Below, in pieces: positions 6,535 to 17,600 of a stretch of DNA of 51,918 nucleotides. This stretch comes from UBA6168 sp041752395 (GTDB taxonomy: Bacteria; Bacteroidota; Bacteroidia; Chitinophagales; Saprospiraceae). Within the stretch, counting starts at the first letter, position 1. Every line of letters begins with the position of its first letter. A program made the translations under genes and the position numbers. Below the pieces are notes generated by a model. The model saw nothing but the letters and a program-made list of their open reading frames with translations. It was not told the origin of the DNA and ran no database searches. The stretch spans positions 1-51,918 of the forward strand of contig JBGSWN010000199.1 in NCBI GenBank assembly GCA_041752395.1, in the 5' to 3' direction.

Positions 6535-9500
6535 TCAGGAGATGGGGAGGGTGATTTCGGCCCTTGTGCCTGATGGGTTTTGTTGCCGGTCGAATAAGTC
6601 GCTGATTTTTACATCATAATTTCCGCCATTCACTTTCCGGATGATGGCCAACCGCTCATTAACTATCTGTAGCCCCCTTGATTTATGGCTACGCCCCTGT
6701 TGAGCATTTATTTCAGCTGATTTTGCCCTGCCCACGCCGTTGTCTTCCACTACACATTTCAAAGAACCATTTTCCCGAAGGAAATTGATGTTGATATGTC
6801 CGCCCTCTTTTTTGTGGAAAAGCCCGTGTTTGATGGCATTCTCCACGAAGGGTTGAAGCAACATGCTTGGTATCTGCATGCTGTAAGTGTCCACCTCTTT
6901 GCCGATATTGACAGAATAAGTGAACGGGTTGATGAGCCGTTTTGCTTCTATTTTCATGTAAAGTTCCAGTAGTTCGATTTCCCCTTCGAGGGAAATAACC
7001 GCCTCCCGGCTGTTTTCCAAAATCACCCGCATTAGTTTGGCAAACTGGTTTACGTATTCCAAAGCGCCCCGCAGGTCTTGTTTTGCAATAAATCCATTGA
7101 CGGTTTGCAGGCTGTTGAATACGAAATGCGGGTTCATTTGAGCGCGGAGTGCCGCCATTTTGTTTTCAGCGACCCGGGTGTTGAGGTCAGCTTTTTCACG
7201 GATTTGGGCGATACGGTAGTGGATGACGAGCCAAATTAGCAAAGCTGCTAATATTGTTGCTGAAATCTTGAACCACCAAGTGTTGGTCCAGTGGGGTCTG
7301 ACAGTAATTTCCATTGCCTTGTAAGGCTCACCCCAAGTACCGTCACTATTAGCCCCCTGTATCCAAAAAGTGTAGTTACCATGCCGTAGTTTGGGGTATC
7401 GGGCAAAACCAGGTTCTCCTTTTTTCAGCTCAATCCAATTATCGTCAGCACCTTTCAGCATGTATTTCAGGCTGTTGCTGGATGGGGCACTGTATTCGAT
7501 GGCTACGAACTCGAAGGAGAGGGTATTATCCCCATACGGCAAAACAAGGCGCCGAATTTCGGAAATATTGGTTGCGCCCATATCTGCGTCTTTTAAGCCC
7601 ATCGGCGTTAAGTCGTTGATTTTTATGTCTGTAATTTTGACTTTGGGCTTGATTTTAAGGGAATCAATCTGACTCGGTGGAACGATGGTGATACCATTGG
7701 CACCGCCAAACCAGAGTTCGCCGTTGGGCCGCTTGGCACCAGCCATAAACTGAAATTCAGTGGACTGCATACCATCTGCGAGGCTAAATTCCCTGAACCG
7801 CCCGTCTTTTCTTTGATATTCCACAAGACCCTTAGGGGTGCTCAACCAAAGGTTCTCTGAATTGTCCGCCAACATGGCATGGATGTTTTTATCAATTAAA
7901 CCATCTTTTTCGGTAAGAATTCTTTCTACCTTCAAGGTGTCGAGCTTCAATTTTATCAGCCCGGACATGGAAGCAACCCAAAGTGTTTCCCCATCTTTGT
8001 CTTCATAAAACCCAGTGACAAGGCCCCTGACGGGCAAGGTTTGTACTAAATGCAGGGTATCCTTTTGAAGGGTGAAGACTTCAATTGCTGATTCGTCTTT
8101 GTTACAGAATATCCTTCCAGATTTGTCTTCGTAAATAAGCCCATAGATAGCATCGACAGGAGTCACTCTTTTTAGGACAGGTTTACCATTTTTATTTTTA
8201 ACTATAAAAATACCTTGATCAATGGAAGACACAAGAATGGCTGAATTTCTTTTTAATTGGCAAAGCCCGACGATATACAAGGATTGCCTATTTTCAGGAA
8301 GTACCGAGTGAAAGATTCCTTTATTCCTTTTATCCATCCAAGCCAGCCCATTCTGGGTTCCCACCCAAATCCTTCCTTGTTCGTCTTGTAGCAGGCTCTT
8401 GACCCATTCTCCCGGCAAGGAGTTGGCTACCCTTGTCCGTTGGTGAAACTGTTGCAACAACTCGCCCTTTCCGTTGAGTAAAAAAAGGCCATTTGGGTTG
8501 GAACCATGCCAAAAATTACCACTATTATCCCAAAGGCTTGCATAATAGCCGTAGGAGGTGTTGCCATCCTTAGTTGGACTTTTGGGTATTGAATTGAACT
8601 TGGTTTTGTTCAAATTGGTATAAATCAATCCGCTTGCCAAGGAGGAGACCCATAAATTGTCGGCTTTGTCAAGGTAAATATCAAAAACGTCTTGTGTCGA
8701 AATTTTCTGGCCATCTATTCGCTGCATATTCATTGGAGAGCAGACCTCAGATTCTTTATCGAATGAATATAACCCGTTACTCAAAGACCAAACTATAAGC
8801 TGTTTGTTTCCCCAGTTCGCTATATAACAAAAGCCCAAATTCTTCTCGCCAACTGTTCGCCAGTTACCGGATTGAGGGTTCCAGGCAACTAATCCTTTAT
8901 CTGTACCCAGCCATGTGAGGGTGTCCCTTTCAGGCAATAAATCAACCACTGAGGAAGGCTCAACAAAAGGGTATTTTTCACTAAACCATTTTTTTCGTCC
9001 TTTCACTTTCCCTTTTTCAATGGCGCAAAAGGCTGACCCATTATTTTTGATATTGCCCTTTGGGTATATTGCACGAACGCTACCATCGGCTAAGGTGTCT
9101 GCCCAGTTGAAAGAACAGTCGCTTTTTGTAATGAAAGTATATTCATCTGGCTGATAAATATCGAGCCGATATATGGCTGTATCCGCATTGAACCAAAGAA
9201 AGCTGTCTTTTTCCAAAAAAAATACCCGATAGCCCGTCTGCACGGTATGGCAATCCTTATCCCTAACCTGAAAGTGTTTAAAGTTATCGCTTTTACGGAT
9301 ATAGCAATGGATTGCATCGCTGGTGGAGAACCAAAGATTTTTTTGTATATCTTCAAAAAACGTACTTTGAATATTCTCCCCTGTGAAAAGCGAGGTAGAG
9401 TCGGTTTGATCAGAATTATAATGCTTGACTCTCCCTCCGTCAAAACGGTTCAACCCAGCGGTCGAGCTGATCCAAACAAAACCTTCTGAATCGTGATAAA

Positions 9501-9633
9501 CCCAATAGTTGAAGCTTGGGGAGTAGTTTGGGAGTGAATTGAGCGCATGAAACCACAGCTGTTTGCCTTCCTGCTGGTAAGCCAATAGCGGGAAGAGCAG
9601 TATCCAACAGGTGATTACAAGTCTGCGTTGCAC
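6535..9633 (-). CDS. Membrane sensor histidine kinase with beta-propeller sensor (LytS-type kinase)
   Basis: The protein has 1032 residues. After a signal peptide (ITCWILLFPLLA) come many two-component-propeller repeats of the form DxxGxxWxGT.xGL through about residue 650, predicting two seven-bladed propellers in the periplasm. A Y_Y_Y domain (about 660-780), one membrane helix (about 788-810), a LytS/YehU-type His kinase core (QMNPHFVFNSLQ, His near 835) and a GHKL ATPase (ENAIKHG, DNGVGR) follow. Such kinases pair with LytTR regulators, and one lies 2.2 kb upstream in the same unit. The start is GTG at 9633: no ATG is available and an in-frame stop sits two codons upstream. The DyP gene ends 39 bp before it, so co-transcription is likely. 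The ligand is unknown. Confidence 0.88.
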   Translation of the reverse strand: MQRRLVITCWILLFPLLAYQQEGKQLWFHALNSLPNYSPSFNYWVYHDSEGFVWISSTAGLNRFDGGRVKHYNSDQTDSTSLFTGENIQSTFFEDIQKNLWFSTSDAIHCYIRKSDNFKHFQVRDKDCHTVQTGYRVFFLEKDSFLWFNADTAIYRLDIYQPDEYTFITKSDCSFNWADTLADGSVRAIYPKGNIKNNGSAFCAIEKGKVKGRKKWFSEKYPFVEPSSVVDLLPERDTLTWLGTDKGLVAWNPQSGNWRTVGEKNLGFCYIANWGNKQLIVWSLSNGLYSFDKESEVCSPMNMQRIDGQKISTQDVFDIYLDKADNLWVSSLASGLIYTNLNKTKFNSIPKSPTKDGNTSYGYYASLWDNSGNFWHGSNPNGLFLLNGKGELLQQFHQRTRVANSLPGEWVKSLLQDEQGRIWVGTQNGLAWMDKRNKGIFHSVLPENRQSLYIVGLCQLKRNSAILVSSIDQGIFIVKNKNGKPVLKRVTPVDAIYGLIYEDKSGRIFCNKDESAIEVFTLQKDTLHLVQTLPVRGLVTGFYEDKDGETLWVASMSGLIKLKLDTLKVERILTEKDGLIDKNIHAMLADNSENLWLSTPKGLVEYQRKDGRFREFSLADGMQSTEFQFMAGAKRPNGELWFGGANGITIVPPSQIDSLKIKPKVKITDIKINDLTPMGLKDADMGATNISEIRRLVLPYGDNTLSFEFVAIEYSAPSSNSLKYMLKGADDNWIELKKGEPGFARYPKLRHGNYTFWIQGANSDGTWGEPYKAMEITVRPHWTNTWWFKISATILAALLIWLVIHYRIAQIREKADLNTRVAENKMAALRAQMNPHFVFNSLQTVNGFIAKQDLRGALEYVNQFAKLMRVILENSREAVISLEGEIELLELYMKIEAKRLINPFTYSVNIGKEVDTYSMQIPSMLLQPFVENAIKHGLFHKKEGGHININFLRENGSLKCVVEDNGVGRAKSAEINAQQGRSHKSRGLQIVNERLAIIRKVNGGNYDVKISDLFDRQQNPSGTRAEITLPIS

Positions 9634-9672
9634 AATTTATTTGATTTTATTGGTTACATCTAATAATCATAG

Positions 9673-11193
9673 CTAGTAAATACTGGCAAATAAGGGAGAA
9701 TTAAAAGAAATATACGGGGCAACAGCAGGGGCTTTTTCTTTTTGTTCACTTTCATGTTGATTAGGTGGTGGTAAATTCTTTAAAAAAGAAATTGGCGGTG
9801 CATAGAAATATTCGCCTCCTTTAAGCGTAACTACATCCCGAAAACTACGGCGGTTGCTGGTTTTTTGATTCCGGGAAAACAAATTTTTAAAATAATTGGT
9901 GAATTGTTGAAGGCTTCGGGAAGTGGAATTTGAAGGATCAAGCCAAGTCGTGTTCCATAATTGAGTTTGAGTTCCAGTTACTTTATTCCCGATAATTGGG
10001 TCAATGCCCGTCACCTTTTCTCCGGCAGCTCCAGGCGAAATGAAATCCTTATTGTTGCACCATTCTTTTTGGACAAACTCAAACTGATTTTTGATGCTTT
10101 TCTGATAACACATGAACAATAAGCCCACACCTACCTCCGGCTCGTCGCTAAGGTCTGCCTCCCTTTTGCCATAAGTAATGCCTCTCCGCACCATTTGCTT
10201 TTCTGCTGGATTTAGCTTGGATTTCCCAATAGAATCAACCCTAGGGTTGACTTTTCGGATGTGGGCATGGAAAGGACAGCGCTTACCTTCACCGTCTTCT
10301 TGATAATTAAACCCTATCTTTTCAGGGTCTTTTACCCCGCCTTTGTACGACTTTTCAAGGGGAGTTCCATCCTTGAAGCGACCGATTACTTGCGCTTCCA
10401 CATAGTCTTTTTGAATGCCCAAGTCTTTGGCAATATCCTCGACCTGCCGGTTGAAGGCCCTGACATTCTGTTCCAGTTTTCTATAAACTAGGTAGCTTCC
10501 ATGTCCTCCAAACTGGTCTTCCTGCAACACGATGCCCTCGTTACCTTCGGTCAGGTTGCCCAGTGAGTCAATCTTGAATTCATGGTTGCTGATGCCATCC
10601 CGAAAGCCAAAATGCTCCACATACTGTTTGTTATTTGGTTTTTTATGGTCAAAAGGTAAAGTATTTCCTTTTTCCACAAAAAGAACAGTTCCGATATTTG
10701 ACTTCATCAGGCTGCCGGCAATCTCCATGTGCTCATTGGCCAGCACCGCCTCATCCTTGTTCGCCAAAAGTATCATAGCATCAATTCCTTGCCGATAGTA
10801 AGGTTCCCAATAGAAGGTAGGCGGGTCGCCAAGGCTTCCATTCACCAACCCATTTTTCATGCCAAGCCGAAAGGAGATATCATTTGGCATCTCGTTTTCC
10901 GCATATCCAAGTTTGCGGTAACCATTGGCCGACAGTAGAAAACTGGTGACCGTCTTTTTGTCAAAATCGGGTGACTGGTTTTCCTTGTTTAGCTTCTGCG
11001 CTTCATACTCGGCTTTGGCTATAATGTCGTAAGCAGGAGAGACCCTTCGGGAGAACTTGCTGATCCACCTTCGGAGGTCATCTTGCTGGCTTGGGTTAAA
11101 ATTGAATTGAATAAACAAACACCAAGCATGTTTCCTGCCGTGCCCTTTGAAAATATTGGCTTGTATGTCTTGCAACTGCTGGTAAGTCATCAT
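9673..11193 (-). CDS. DyP-type heme peroxidase
   Basis: The protein has 506 residues. The family motif GFRDG is at 196-200, carrying the catalytic Asp in HFGFRDGIS. The proximal heme ligand region CPFHAHIRKVNPR is at 306-318, with His311 the likely iron ligand. A distal segment GSYLVYRKLEQNVRAF (232-247) also fits. DyP enzymes use hydrogen peroxide to oxidise dyes and phenols, or act in peroxide defence. No signal peptide is visible, so it is probably cytoplasmic. The C-terminal tail shows no typical encapsulin-loading peptide and no encapsulin gene is nearby. It sits between a LytTR regulator and its likely kinase, so it may be part of the regulated output. Two adjacent ATG codons at 11193 and 11190 make the start uncertain by one codon. 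Confidence 0.88.
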   Translation of the reverse strand: MMTYQQLQDIQANIFKGHGRKHAWCLFIQFNFNPSQQDDLRRWISKFSRRVSPAYDIIAKAEYEAQKLNKENQSPDFDKKTVTSFLLSANGYRKLGYAENEMPNDISFRLGMKNGLVNGSLGDPPTFYWEPYYRQGIDAMILLANKDEAVLANEHMEIAGSLMKSNIGTVLFVEKGNTLPFDHKKPNNKQYVEHFGFRDGISNHEFKIDSLGNLTEGNEGIVLQEDQFGGHGSYLVYRKLEQNVRAFNRQVEDIAKDLGIQKDYVEAQVIGRFKDGTPLEKSYKGGVKDPEKIGFNYQEDGEGKRCPFHAHIRKVNPRVDSIGKSKLNPAEKQMVRRGITYGKREADLSDEPEVGVGLLFMCYQKSIKNQFEFVQKEWCNNKDFISPGAAGEKVTGIDPIIGNKVTGTQTQLWNTTWLDPSNSTSRSLQQFTNYFKNLFSRNQKTSNRRSFRDVVTLKGGEYFYAPPISFLKNLPPPNQHESEQKEKAPAVAPYISFNSPLFASIY

Positions 11194-11357
11194 AGGGAAA
11201 AGGGTTTATGTTTCATACTGAAAGCAAATTGTACTTCGAGCAAAAAACTATTGCTTCATACTTTTGAAAAGCAGTTCGACTATAAGTTATTTGTACCATG
11301 ATATGGTCGAAATAAAAAGAATTTTTCATATAAAAACCTGCACTTGGAAGTGAGATT

Positions 11358-11669
11358 TCAAGGCTTTCCCTCAAACCCAGTTTTATTATGTGGCGGGCAT
11401 GAAATGGCCACCCAGTTATCGGCATTTGTCAATAGTCCAGCCTGAGCGGCTGTACCGTCTCCATTGAGTGCTGTAACTCCAACCAACACCTTGAACTGCG
11501 TACTGCCAGATACATTTGTCGCATTGAACATCTGCGTAGAAAAGGCTTGTACCCCAGTGACCGGATGCACTTGGTTGAGCACAACTGCTATATCTGGAGC
11601 GTAAAAATGCCCTTCGGGGCCGCCATCCCCTGCGTCTAAAATGATTCTGGAAATAGTTGTGAATGCCAT
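11358..11669 (-). CDS. Small protein of unknown function between regulator and DyP genes
   Basis: The frame has 103 codons from ATG 11669. The protein is rich in small and polar residues (GDGGPEGHFYAPDIAVV, FNATNVSGSTQF), which suggests a compact beta-fold. There is no signal peptide, membrane helix or recognised motif, and one cysteine near the end (AISCPPHNK). It lies on the same strand as its neighbours, 152 bp after the LytTR regulator gene and 164 bp before the DyP gene. It may belong to their transcription unit, perhaps as a partner of the peroxidase. No family was recognised. Confidence 0.6.
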   Translation of the reverse strand: MAFTTISRIILDAGDGGPEGHFYAPDIAVVLNQVHPVTGVQAFSTQMFNATNVSGSTQFKVLVGVTALNGDGTAAQAGLLTNADNWVAISCPPHNKTGFEGKP

Positions 11670-11821
11670 GATTTGATGATTTTAGGTGAATAAATTAATA
11701 CTTCCGAAAAGAGAGCCAATTTTCGCTACAATTATCAAATAAATCCCTTGTTTAAAGGCTCCTGCTTTACCAATCCCTTTCCCCACTCTACGAAACCCCA
11801 TTTTCAATGTACGAACCAATA

Positions 11822-12583
11822 TCACAACCTCGCCAGCCTCCCAAGCAATTCTTCCTTCTTGGCACTTGACACATCCACCATACTGCTGTCCTTCATGCGC
11901 AGGCAACCGCCATCGTGCCGGATATATTCCGTGACGAAATGGAGATTGACGATATGCGAACGGTGCACCCGCATGAAATTATAGTTTTCGAGGCTTTCTT
12001 CGTACACCCCTATATTCTTCGAAATCATCAAGCATGAACCGTTTTGCGTATAAAACTTGCAATAGCTTTGTTCCGCTTCAATCCGGATGATGTTCGACAT
12101 TTCCAAATAGGTAAGGCCATCGGAAGTTGGCAGGGCAATCTTCTGCTGCTGGTTCGGTTGGAGTTCATTCGCCTTGTTCAACAGCCCCGCAAGTACACTC
12201 AATTGTTCCAGCGTCTTTTTCTCTTTCAACTTCAGTTCTGCTTTCGCTAGGGCCTCTTCCAGGTCAGTTGGCCCCACAGGTTTCAGCAGGAAATCAATTG
12301 CACTAAGTTTAATGGCATTCAGTGCATATTGGTTGTGTGCGGTGACAAAAATCAACTCAAAATCAATGACAGGCAAACGGCGCAACAATTCAAGCCCGGT
12401 CATCCCCGGCATCTCAATATCCAGTAGTAAAACATCGGGTTTTTGTTTCAGAATGGCATTCATGCCCTCGAAAGGGTCAGCGTAAGCGCCCATCACGGAA
12501 ACCTTTGGGCAGTACATGCTTATCAAAGAGGAAATAAACTCAAGGTTCGCTGGCTCATCATCAATAAGCATCGCTTGCATCAT
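11822..12583 (-). CDS. LytTR-family response regulator
   Basis: The protein has 253 residues. The N-terminal receiver has the acidic pair in LIDDEP, the phospho-acceptor Asp in VLLLDIEMPGMTG, Thr in FVTAHNQYA and the conserved Lys in FLLKPVGP. A linker leads to a LytTR DNA-binding domain (about 145-250) with IIRIEAEQSYCKFYT and NFMRVHRSHIVNL. These regulators bind direct repeats upstream of targets and are normally phosphorylated by LytS-type kinases. The likely partner is the propeller kinase at 6535-9633, which has that kinase type. It is the first gene of the unit, and the small unknown gene follows. Confidence 0.93.
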   Translation of the reverse strand: MMQAMLIDDEPANLEFISSLISMYCPKVSVMGAYADPFEGMNAILKQKPDVLLLDIEMPGMTGLELLRRLPVIDFELIFVTAHNQYALNAIKLSAIDFLLKPVGPTDLEEALAKAELKLKEKKTLEQLSVLAGLLNKANELQPNQQQKIALPTSDGLTYLEMSNIIRIEAEQSYCKFYTQNGSCLMISKNIGVYEESLENYNFMRVHRSHIVNLHFVTEYIRHDGGCLRMKDSSMVDVSSAKKEELLGRLARL

Positions 12584-12771
12584 GTCATTTTAGGAATTAG
12601 GTAAGCAAAAAACAAAGGAAATGAATAAAGTACAATAATTGCAAAAAATTGTCAGAAAGCACTGAAAATGCTACTTCCACCAATTTTTCTATTTCAAAAA
12701 AGCAAAATCGCCTATCTTCGGCCAACAGATTCTTGGTCAAAACCTTGGGTCAACACCAAACAAACACCCCT

Positions 12772-14466
12772 ATGAGAAAACGATGGACACTCCAAGCAAC
12801 TGACGAAGCCGTCGTCAGCCACCTTCAAGAAGTACTCAAAATCAACCCCGTCTTTTGCCGTTTGCTTGCGCAACTTGGCATCAGCACTTTCGAAGAGGCA
12901 AAGACATTTTTCCGGCCCGAATGGTCGCAGCTCCACGACCCATTTCTGATGAAAGGCATGGAAGCCGCCGTAGCACGCCTTCAGCACGCAATTTCAGCGG
13001 GCGAAAAAATCCTGCTCTATGGCGACTACGACGTGGACGGCACCACTTCCGTTGCCCTCATGCACCAGTTTCTGTCAGGTCACAACGCCAAGCTCAATTA
13101 TTACATCCCCAACCGCTACCGGGAAGGCTACGGCGTCAGCATGGCCGGCATTGACCACGCCATTGCCGAAGGCACCAAACTCATCATTGCGATGGACTGT
13201 GGGGTAAATGCTCGTGAACAAGTGGCCAAGGCCAAGGCCCACGGCATTGATTTCATCATCTGCGACCACCACCTGCCCGACGGGCCGCTCCCCGACGCCG
13301 TTGCCGTGCTCGACCCTATGCGGCCCGACTGCCCCTACCCTTTCAAGGGCCTCAGCGGCTGCGGCGTGGCCTTCAAGCTGGCGCAGGCTTTTTTGCAAAA
13401 AAACGGCCTGCCCGATACCGAGCTACACGGGCTGCTCGACCTGCTGGTGCTCAGCATCGCCGCCGACATCGTGCCGATGGTGGGTGAAAACCGGACACTC
13501 GCAAACCTCGGCCTCGAACACCTCAACCGCAGTAGCCGACCCGGCATTTCCGCCCTGCTCGACCTCAGCGGCAGGAAGCGGCCACTCTCCATCAGCGACC
13601 TTGTCTTCGGAATTGCCCCGCTCATCAATGCCGCTGGTCGCCTCGCAGACGCCGACCAAGCCGTGAAACTGCTCCTCTCTACCGATAGCACCGAGGCCGC
13701 CGACAATGCACGGGTTTTGCTTCACCGAAACCAGCTCCGCAAGGAACACGACCAGCAAATCCAGGACGAGGCCATCCGACTTTTTGAGGCAAAACCAAAC
13801 ATGAAGGAACTCAAAAGCGTGGTTTTGTTCCAAAATGACTGGCACAAAGGCGTCATCGGCATCGCTGCCGCAAGGATGGTGGAGCGCTTCCATCGGCCAA
13901 CCATCTTGCTCACCGAATCGAACGGGGCGGCGGTTGGTTCGGCCCGCACCGTACCCGGTTTCAATATCTACCAAGCCATCAAAACCTGCGAGGATTTGCT
14001 CACGAATTTCGGAGGCCACGACCACGCCGCTGGCCTCACCATGCCGCTGGAAGCCGTGCCGATTTTCCAGCAGCGGTTTGAGGAGGCGGTGAGGAATCGC
14101 ATCACCGAGGAACAGCAAGTGCCAGAAGTAGAAATAAACGCTGTACTTGATTTGAAAGACATCACACCGGTTTTTTGGCGGATATTGAAACAGTTCGCAC
14201 CGCACGGCCCTGGCAACCGAAGCCCCGTTTTTGTCTCAAAAAACGTGCGGGACACGGGTCATTCCAAACTCTTGAAGGGCAGCCACATCCGGCTTTCCCT
14301 TCGGCAAGATGGCGTTCCAACCGCTACGGGTATGGCCTTCGGCATGGGCGAACATTTTGCCCGCATTGCTTCGAAAAAGCCATTTCATGTAGCCTATAAA
14401 ATTGAGGAGGAGCAATGGCAGGGCAAGAAGTACCTGCGCTTGATGGTGAAGGATTTTTGGTTGTGA
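12772..14466 (+). CDS. recJ: Single-stranded-DNA-specific 5'-3' exonuclease RecJ
   Basis: Nuclease of 564 residues (E. coli RecJ has 577) that degrades single-stranded DNA 5' to 3' in recombination and mismatch repair. DHH phosphoesterase motifs are seen: DYDVDGTTS at about 85-93, AMDCG, CDHHLPDG near 165, and the later core segments SIAADIVPM and INAAGRL. The DHHA1-type segment FGGHDHAAGLT follows, and then an OB-like C-terminal part. The ATG at 12772 (MRKRWTL) is chosen over the in-frame TTG at 12649, which would add 41 low-complexity residues that RecJ proteins lack. A weak -7 box TATCTTCG lies at 12713-12720. It diverges from the LytTR gene. Confidence 0.95.
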   Translation: MRKRWTLQATDEAVVSHLQEVLKINPVFCRLLAQLGISTFEEAKTFFRPEWSQLHDPFLMKGMEAAVARLQHAISAGEKILLYGDYDVDGTTSVALMHQFLSGHNAKLNYYIPNRYREGYGVSMAGIDHAIAEGTKLIIAMDCGVNAREQVAKAKAHGIDFIICDHHLPDGPLPDAVAVLDPMRPDCPYPFKGLSGCGVAFKLAQAFLQKNGLPDTELHGLLDLLVLSIAADIVPMVGENRTLANLGLEHLNRSSRPGISALLDLSGRKRPLSISDLVFGIAPLINAAGRLADADQAVKLLLSTDSTEAADNARVLLHRNQLRKEHDQQIQDEAIRLFEAKPNMKELKSVVLFQNDWHKGVIGIAAARMVERFHRPTILLTESNGAAVGSARTVPGFNIYQAIKTCEDLLTNFGGHDHAAGLTMPLEAVPIFQQRFEEAVRNRITEEQQVPEVEINAVLDLKDITPVFWRILKQFAPHGPGNRSPVFVSKNVRDTGHSKLLKGSHIRLSLRQDGVPTATGMAFGMGEHFARIASKKPFHVAYKIEEEQWQGKKYLRLMVKDFWL

Positions 14467-14581
14467 GTCCTAAAGCAAACAGTCGTTTGAACAGTCGTCA
14501 GTTTATCATTAAATTAAATTGCCATAAACATTGAGCAGTTTTTCGGATTCTCTGGCTAACTTTCCGACCTAAATTTTTCAC

Positions 14582-14610
14582 CTAAATCCAAAACGAACTA
14601 AATCCAAAAC
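14582..14610 (+). repeat. Direct repeat in the leader of the giant surface-protein gene
   Basis: CTAAATCCAAAAC occurs at 14582-14594 and again at 14598-14610, just before the ATG at 14613. The 30-base leader has a single G. It resembles the G-poor leaders found before several other genes here. Confidence 0.6.
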
Positions 14611-14612
14611 AA

Positions 14613-17600
14613 ATGAGACGCTCCAACCAACGACACCTCGTGCTGTTTGCAACAGCTTTATTCCTGCTTTTTTGCTCCGCAATTTTTGCGCAAAACATCA
14701 CCTACCAGAACCCGCCTGAGTTCTTCTCCTGCGACCAAGCCAGCTTCGATTTTACAGTACAAAACACGACCGGTGCTACCTTGACTGGCGTGTCCGTGAC
14801 TGTCAATTTCACCACTACTCTAGGCACGCCCTGCGGCATCGAGTACGTGACTGGCTCTGTGACTGGCGGGGTAGCGGAAGGCAATTTGACCAATCTTGCT
14901 GCTCCGCAATTCCTTTTGCCGAACCTTGCGGCGGGTGCTTCGCAAAGCTTTTCAGTGCTGGCCTCCGCCAATTGCCAAACCGCCGCCTGCGTGGACAACG
15001 CCGAGGTGTTTGTGAACAACATCACCCTGAACTGGAACGGCGGTAGCACCAGCGTGACCACCAATCCCTACGTGATTGACCGGGCATTGCTCATCATCAC
15101 GAACGTGACGAGCACCGTGATGGGCGGAACTCGGGGCGATGTTTTGCACCGCAAAATCACCATCCGGAACACGAGGCCAGCGGCGCTTTCCAGCTTCACT
15201 TTCAGGGACGTTTTCCAGCCGGGCCTCAGCATCACCTCACCACAAGGCACGGCGCAGCCAAGCGGGCCAGGCATCTTCCAACTACTCCTCGATGCCTCCG
15301 ACTTCACCGCCATCGGCGATGGCGATGGGTTGTTTGAGTTCAACGAAACACTTATTTTAAATGAAGACATTGAAATCATCGTCTGTGGGGTGGACGAACA
15401 TTCCTCCGTCTCGAATATATCGGTGGCCTGGGGCTGCGATGGTGCGGAATGCCAGCAAGAGTCGGTGAATGCGGTGGTCACTTTTCAGCCGTACACCAAA
15501 GCGCCGCAACTGGCTTGGGAGCCAATCATTTCCGTGCCGGAGTGTTTTTGTGGGCCGGATGGGCATGCGCAGGGCATGAAAATCACGAACGTGGGAACGG
15601 GTAGGGCTTTGAATATTCTAATGTCCGTGAAACCTCCGACAACTCCGGTCCCTTACATGGGAGGACTAATGGACTCAACTTCCATTCGTGTGGACAGCTT
15701 AAACACTGCCATCAATTTTGAACAAAACATAATAGGGGCGATGGGTTTTACCACGCCATGCGACGGGCCGTCGAGCTTGGTGGAAAGGTTTAACGTAGTT
15801 ATTGCCAGCTTGGAGCCGGGTGCCTCTGTCGTGGTGCATTGGGACTTGTATTTCTGCAATATGGAATGCCCTCGTCCACTCATAAGACCTAGCACTGGTT
15901 GGGAATACAATTACAGTTATTATAAAGAGTGCCCACCCAGTATTTTCATCGCAAATGGCAATAACATATTAGTGAGCAAGGTGAGCGAGCGAATCAATAC
16001 CACTGCAATTATTCAAAATGGGCCTTTGGTTGACGGAAATACTTACACTGTTATTTACAACCTAGATTATGACAGCCTCTCGTTACTGGATGCGCCACTC
16101 ACCATTCAAATTGAACTCCCTTGTGGTATGCAATGGGTGCCAGGCAATTCAATGCTGCTCAATGGTGATGCCCCGCTCAGTGTTCAAGTGAATGAAACCC
16201 CCGAAGTAACCACGGCGACTGCCGTGTATGAAATGCCTTTAACCGTGGATACCGGGACCTTACAATTTGATTTTGTTTTTGATTGCGATGCCATCTGTAC
16301 AGAGTTGGCTTGTAAATATGAACTAGAGACATCCTGCACCGAAATTTGTGGCATGCCGCCGCCGCCGGGCATTGCTGGAGGTATCACGACCACCATCAGT
16401 AAAAGTGAAACTTATCCGCTTGCATGCAACCTAAATGACTGCATTGCCTTCTCGGCTGTCATTGACTGCCCTGTGGACACTTGCTTTGACCGGCCGCCCG
16501 GCTATTTATCGTATGAATTCACTGCCTTCCGCAAAAACTATGGCCTACCCGACAACAACAACGACCGCATCCCCGATGCCCTGACTGGCTTACCGGACAT
16601 GAATCTCGTGAAAAGGCAGCGTTTCATTCCCGGTGACACTGTTACAACGACCTTGCGAGGTGTTGTGGTGATTGATGAACCAGGTAAAACATTGCCGCTG
16701 GCCTTCATTCAAATTGGTTTTACAGGTGGAGGTGAAATGACAATTTCAACGAGTGATGCACTTTTCACACCAGACCACTTCACGGCAGGAAATTCCCTTT
16801 TGCGTGTTTTTGATAAAAGCACGAACACTTGGTATGATTGCCCAAACCCGCCATTTGATGTTCAATCGGGCATAAGCTATGATTACGACCTCACGCAATT
16901 GATAGGCAATTGCCTACCAGCCAGTTTCGCCTTTGACCAAGGCGACTCCTTGGTTTTTGTGGGGGATTACCGTATTGCCTACAATCCGGTCATGGAAGTT
17001 GATGTAACACCTTTCTATGGTAACTTTTCTGCGACCCCTGAGGTTTACCTTTTCGACGCTGATTCAAGCGAATACAGCCTGTTGAACTGCAAATGCCAAA
17101 GCGTTGAGCTAGAACTTTCCTACTACAAATACAATATCATTCCCGGCACCTTCGCCATGCCCCCGTGCCAGCTTTCCACTTTTAATACGGCCAGCTTGGT
17201 TTCGTTGCAATTGCACGAAGGCAATTTCTTTCCGTTCGAGCACCGCAACTTGCTGGTAATGGAAGACCTGCACATACAAGTGCCGCCCAGCGTGCAGATT
17301 ACTTCCACCCGAATGATCAATATGCGGCTGCAAAACGGGGCGGACATCGCCACCCAAGTGCTTTTTTCGCCTAATTTTATCAATGGAAAGTATGTCCACA
17401 ACCTCATCCAGCCCTATCAAACGCCACCGCTGGATGAAGGCTTTTCGGCCACTTTCCAATATATTTTCGATAGCGATTGCACCAATAAATCGGCACTGCC
17501 GATGCAGCATGGACTTACGCTCAATTTTGCACCCAGCCTTCCTGAACCCATTGACCCCTTGGATTTTACGGTGAACACAAACGGCTTGCGACCGCTCATC

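Noticed and set aside
9673..11193. Idea that the DyP peroxidase is encapsulin cargo
   Set aside because: The C-terminal tail does not show a typical cargo-loading peptide and there is no encapsulin gene in the window.
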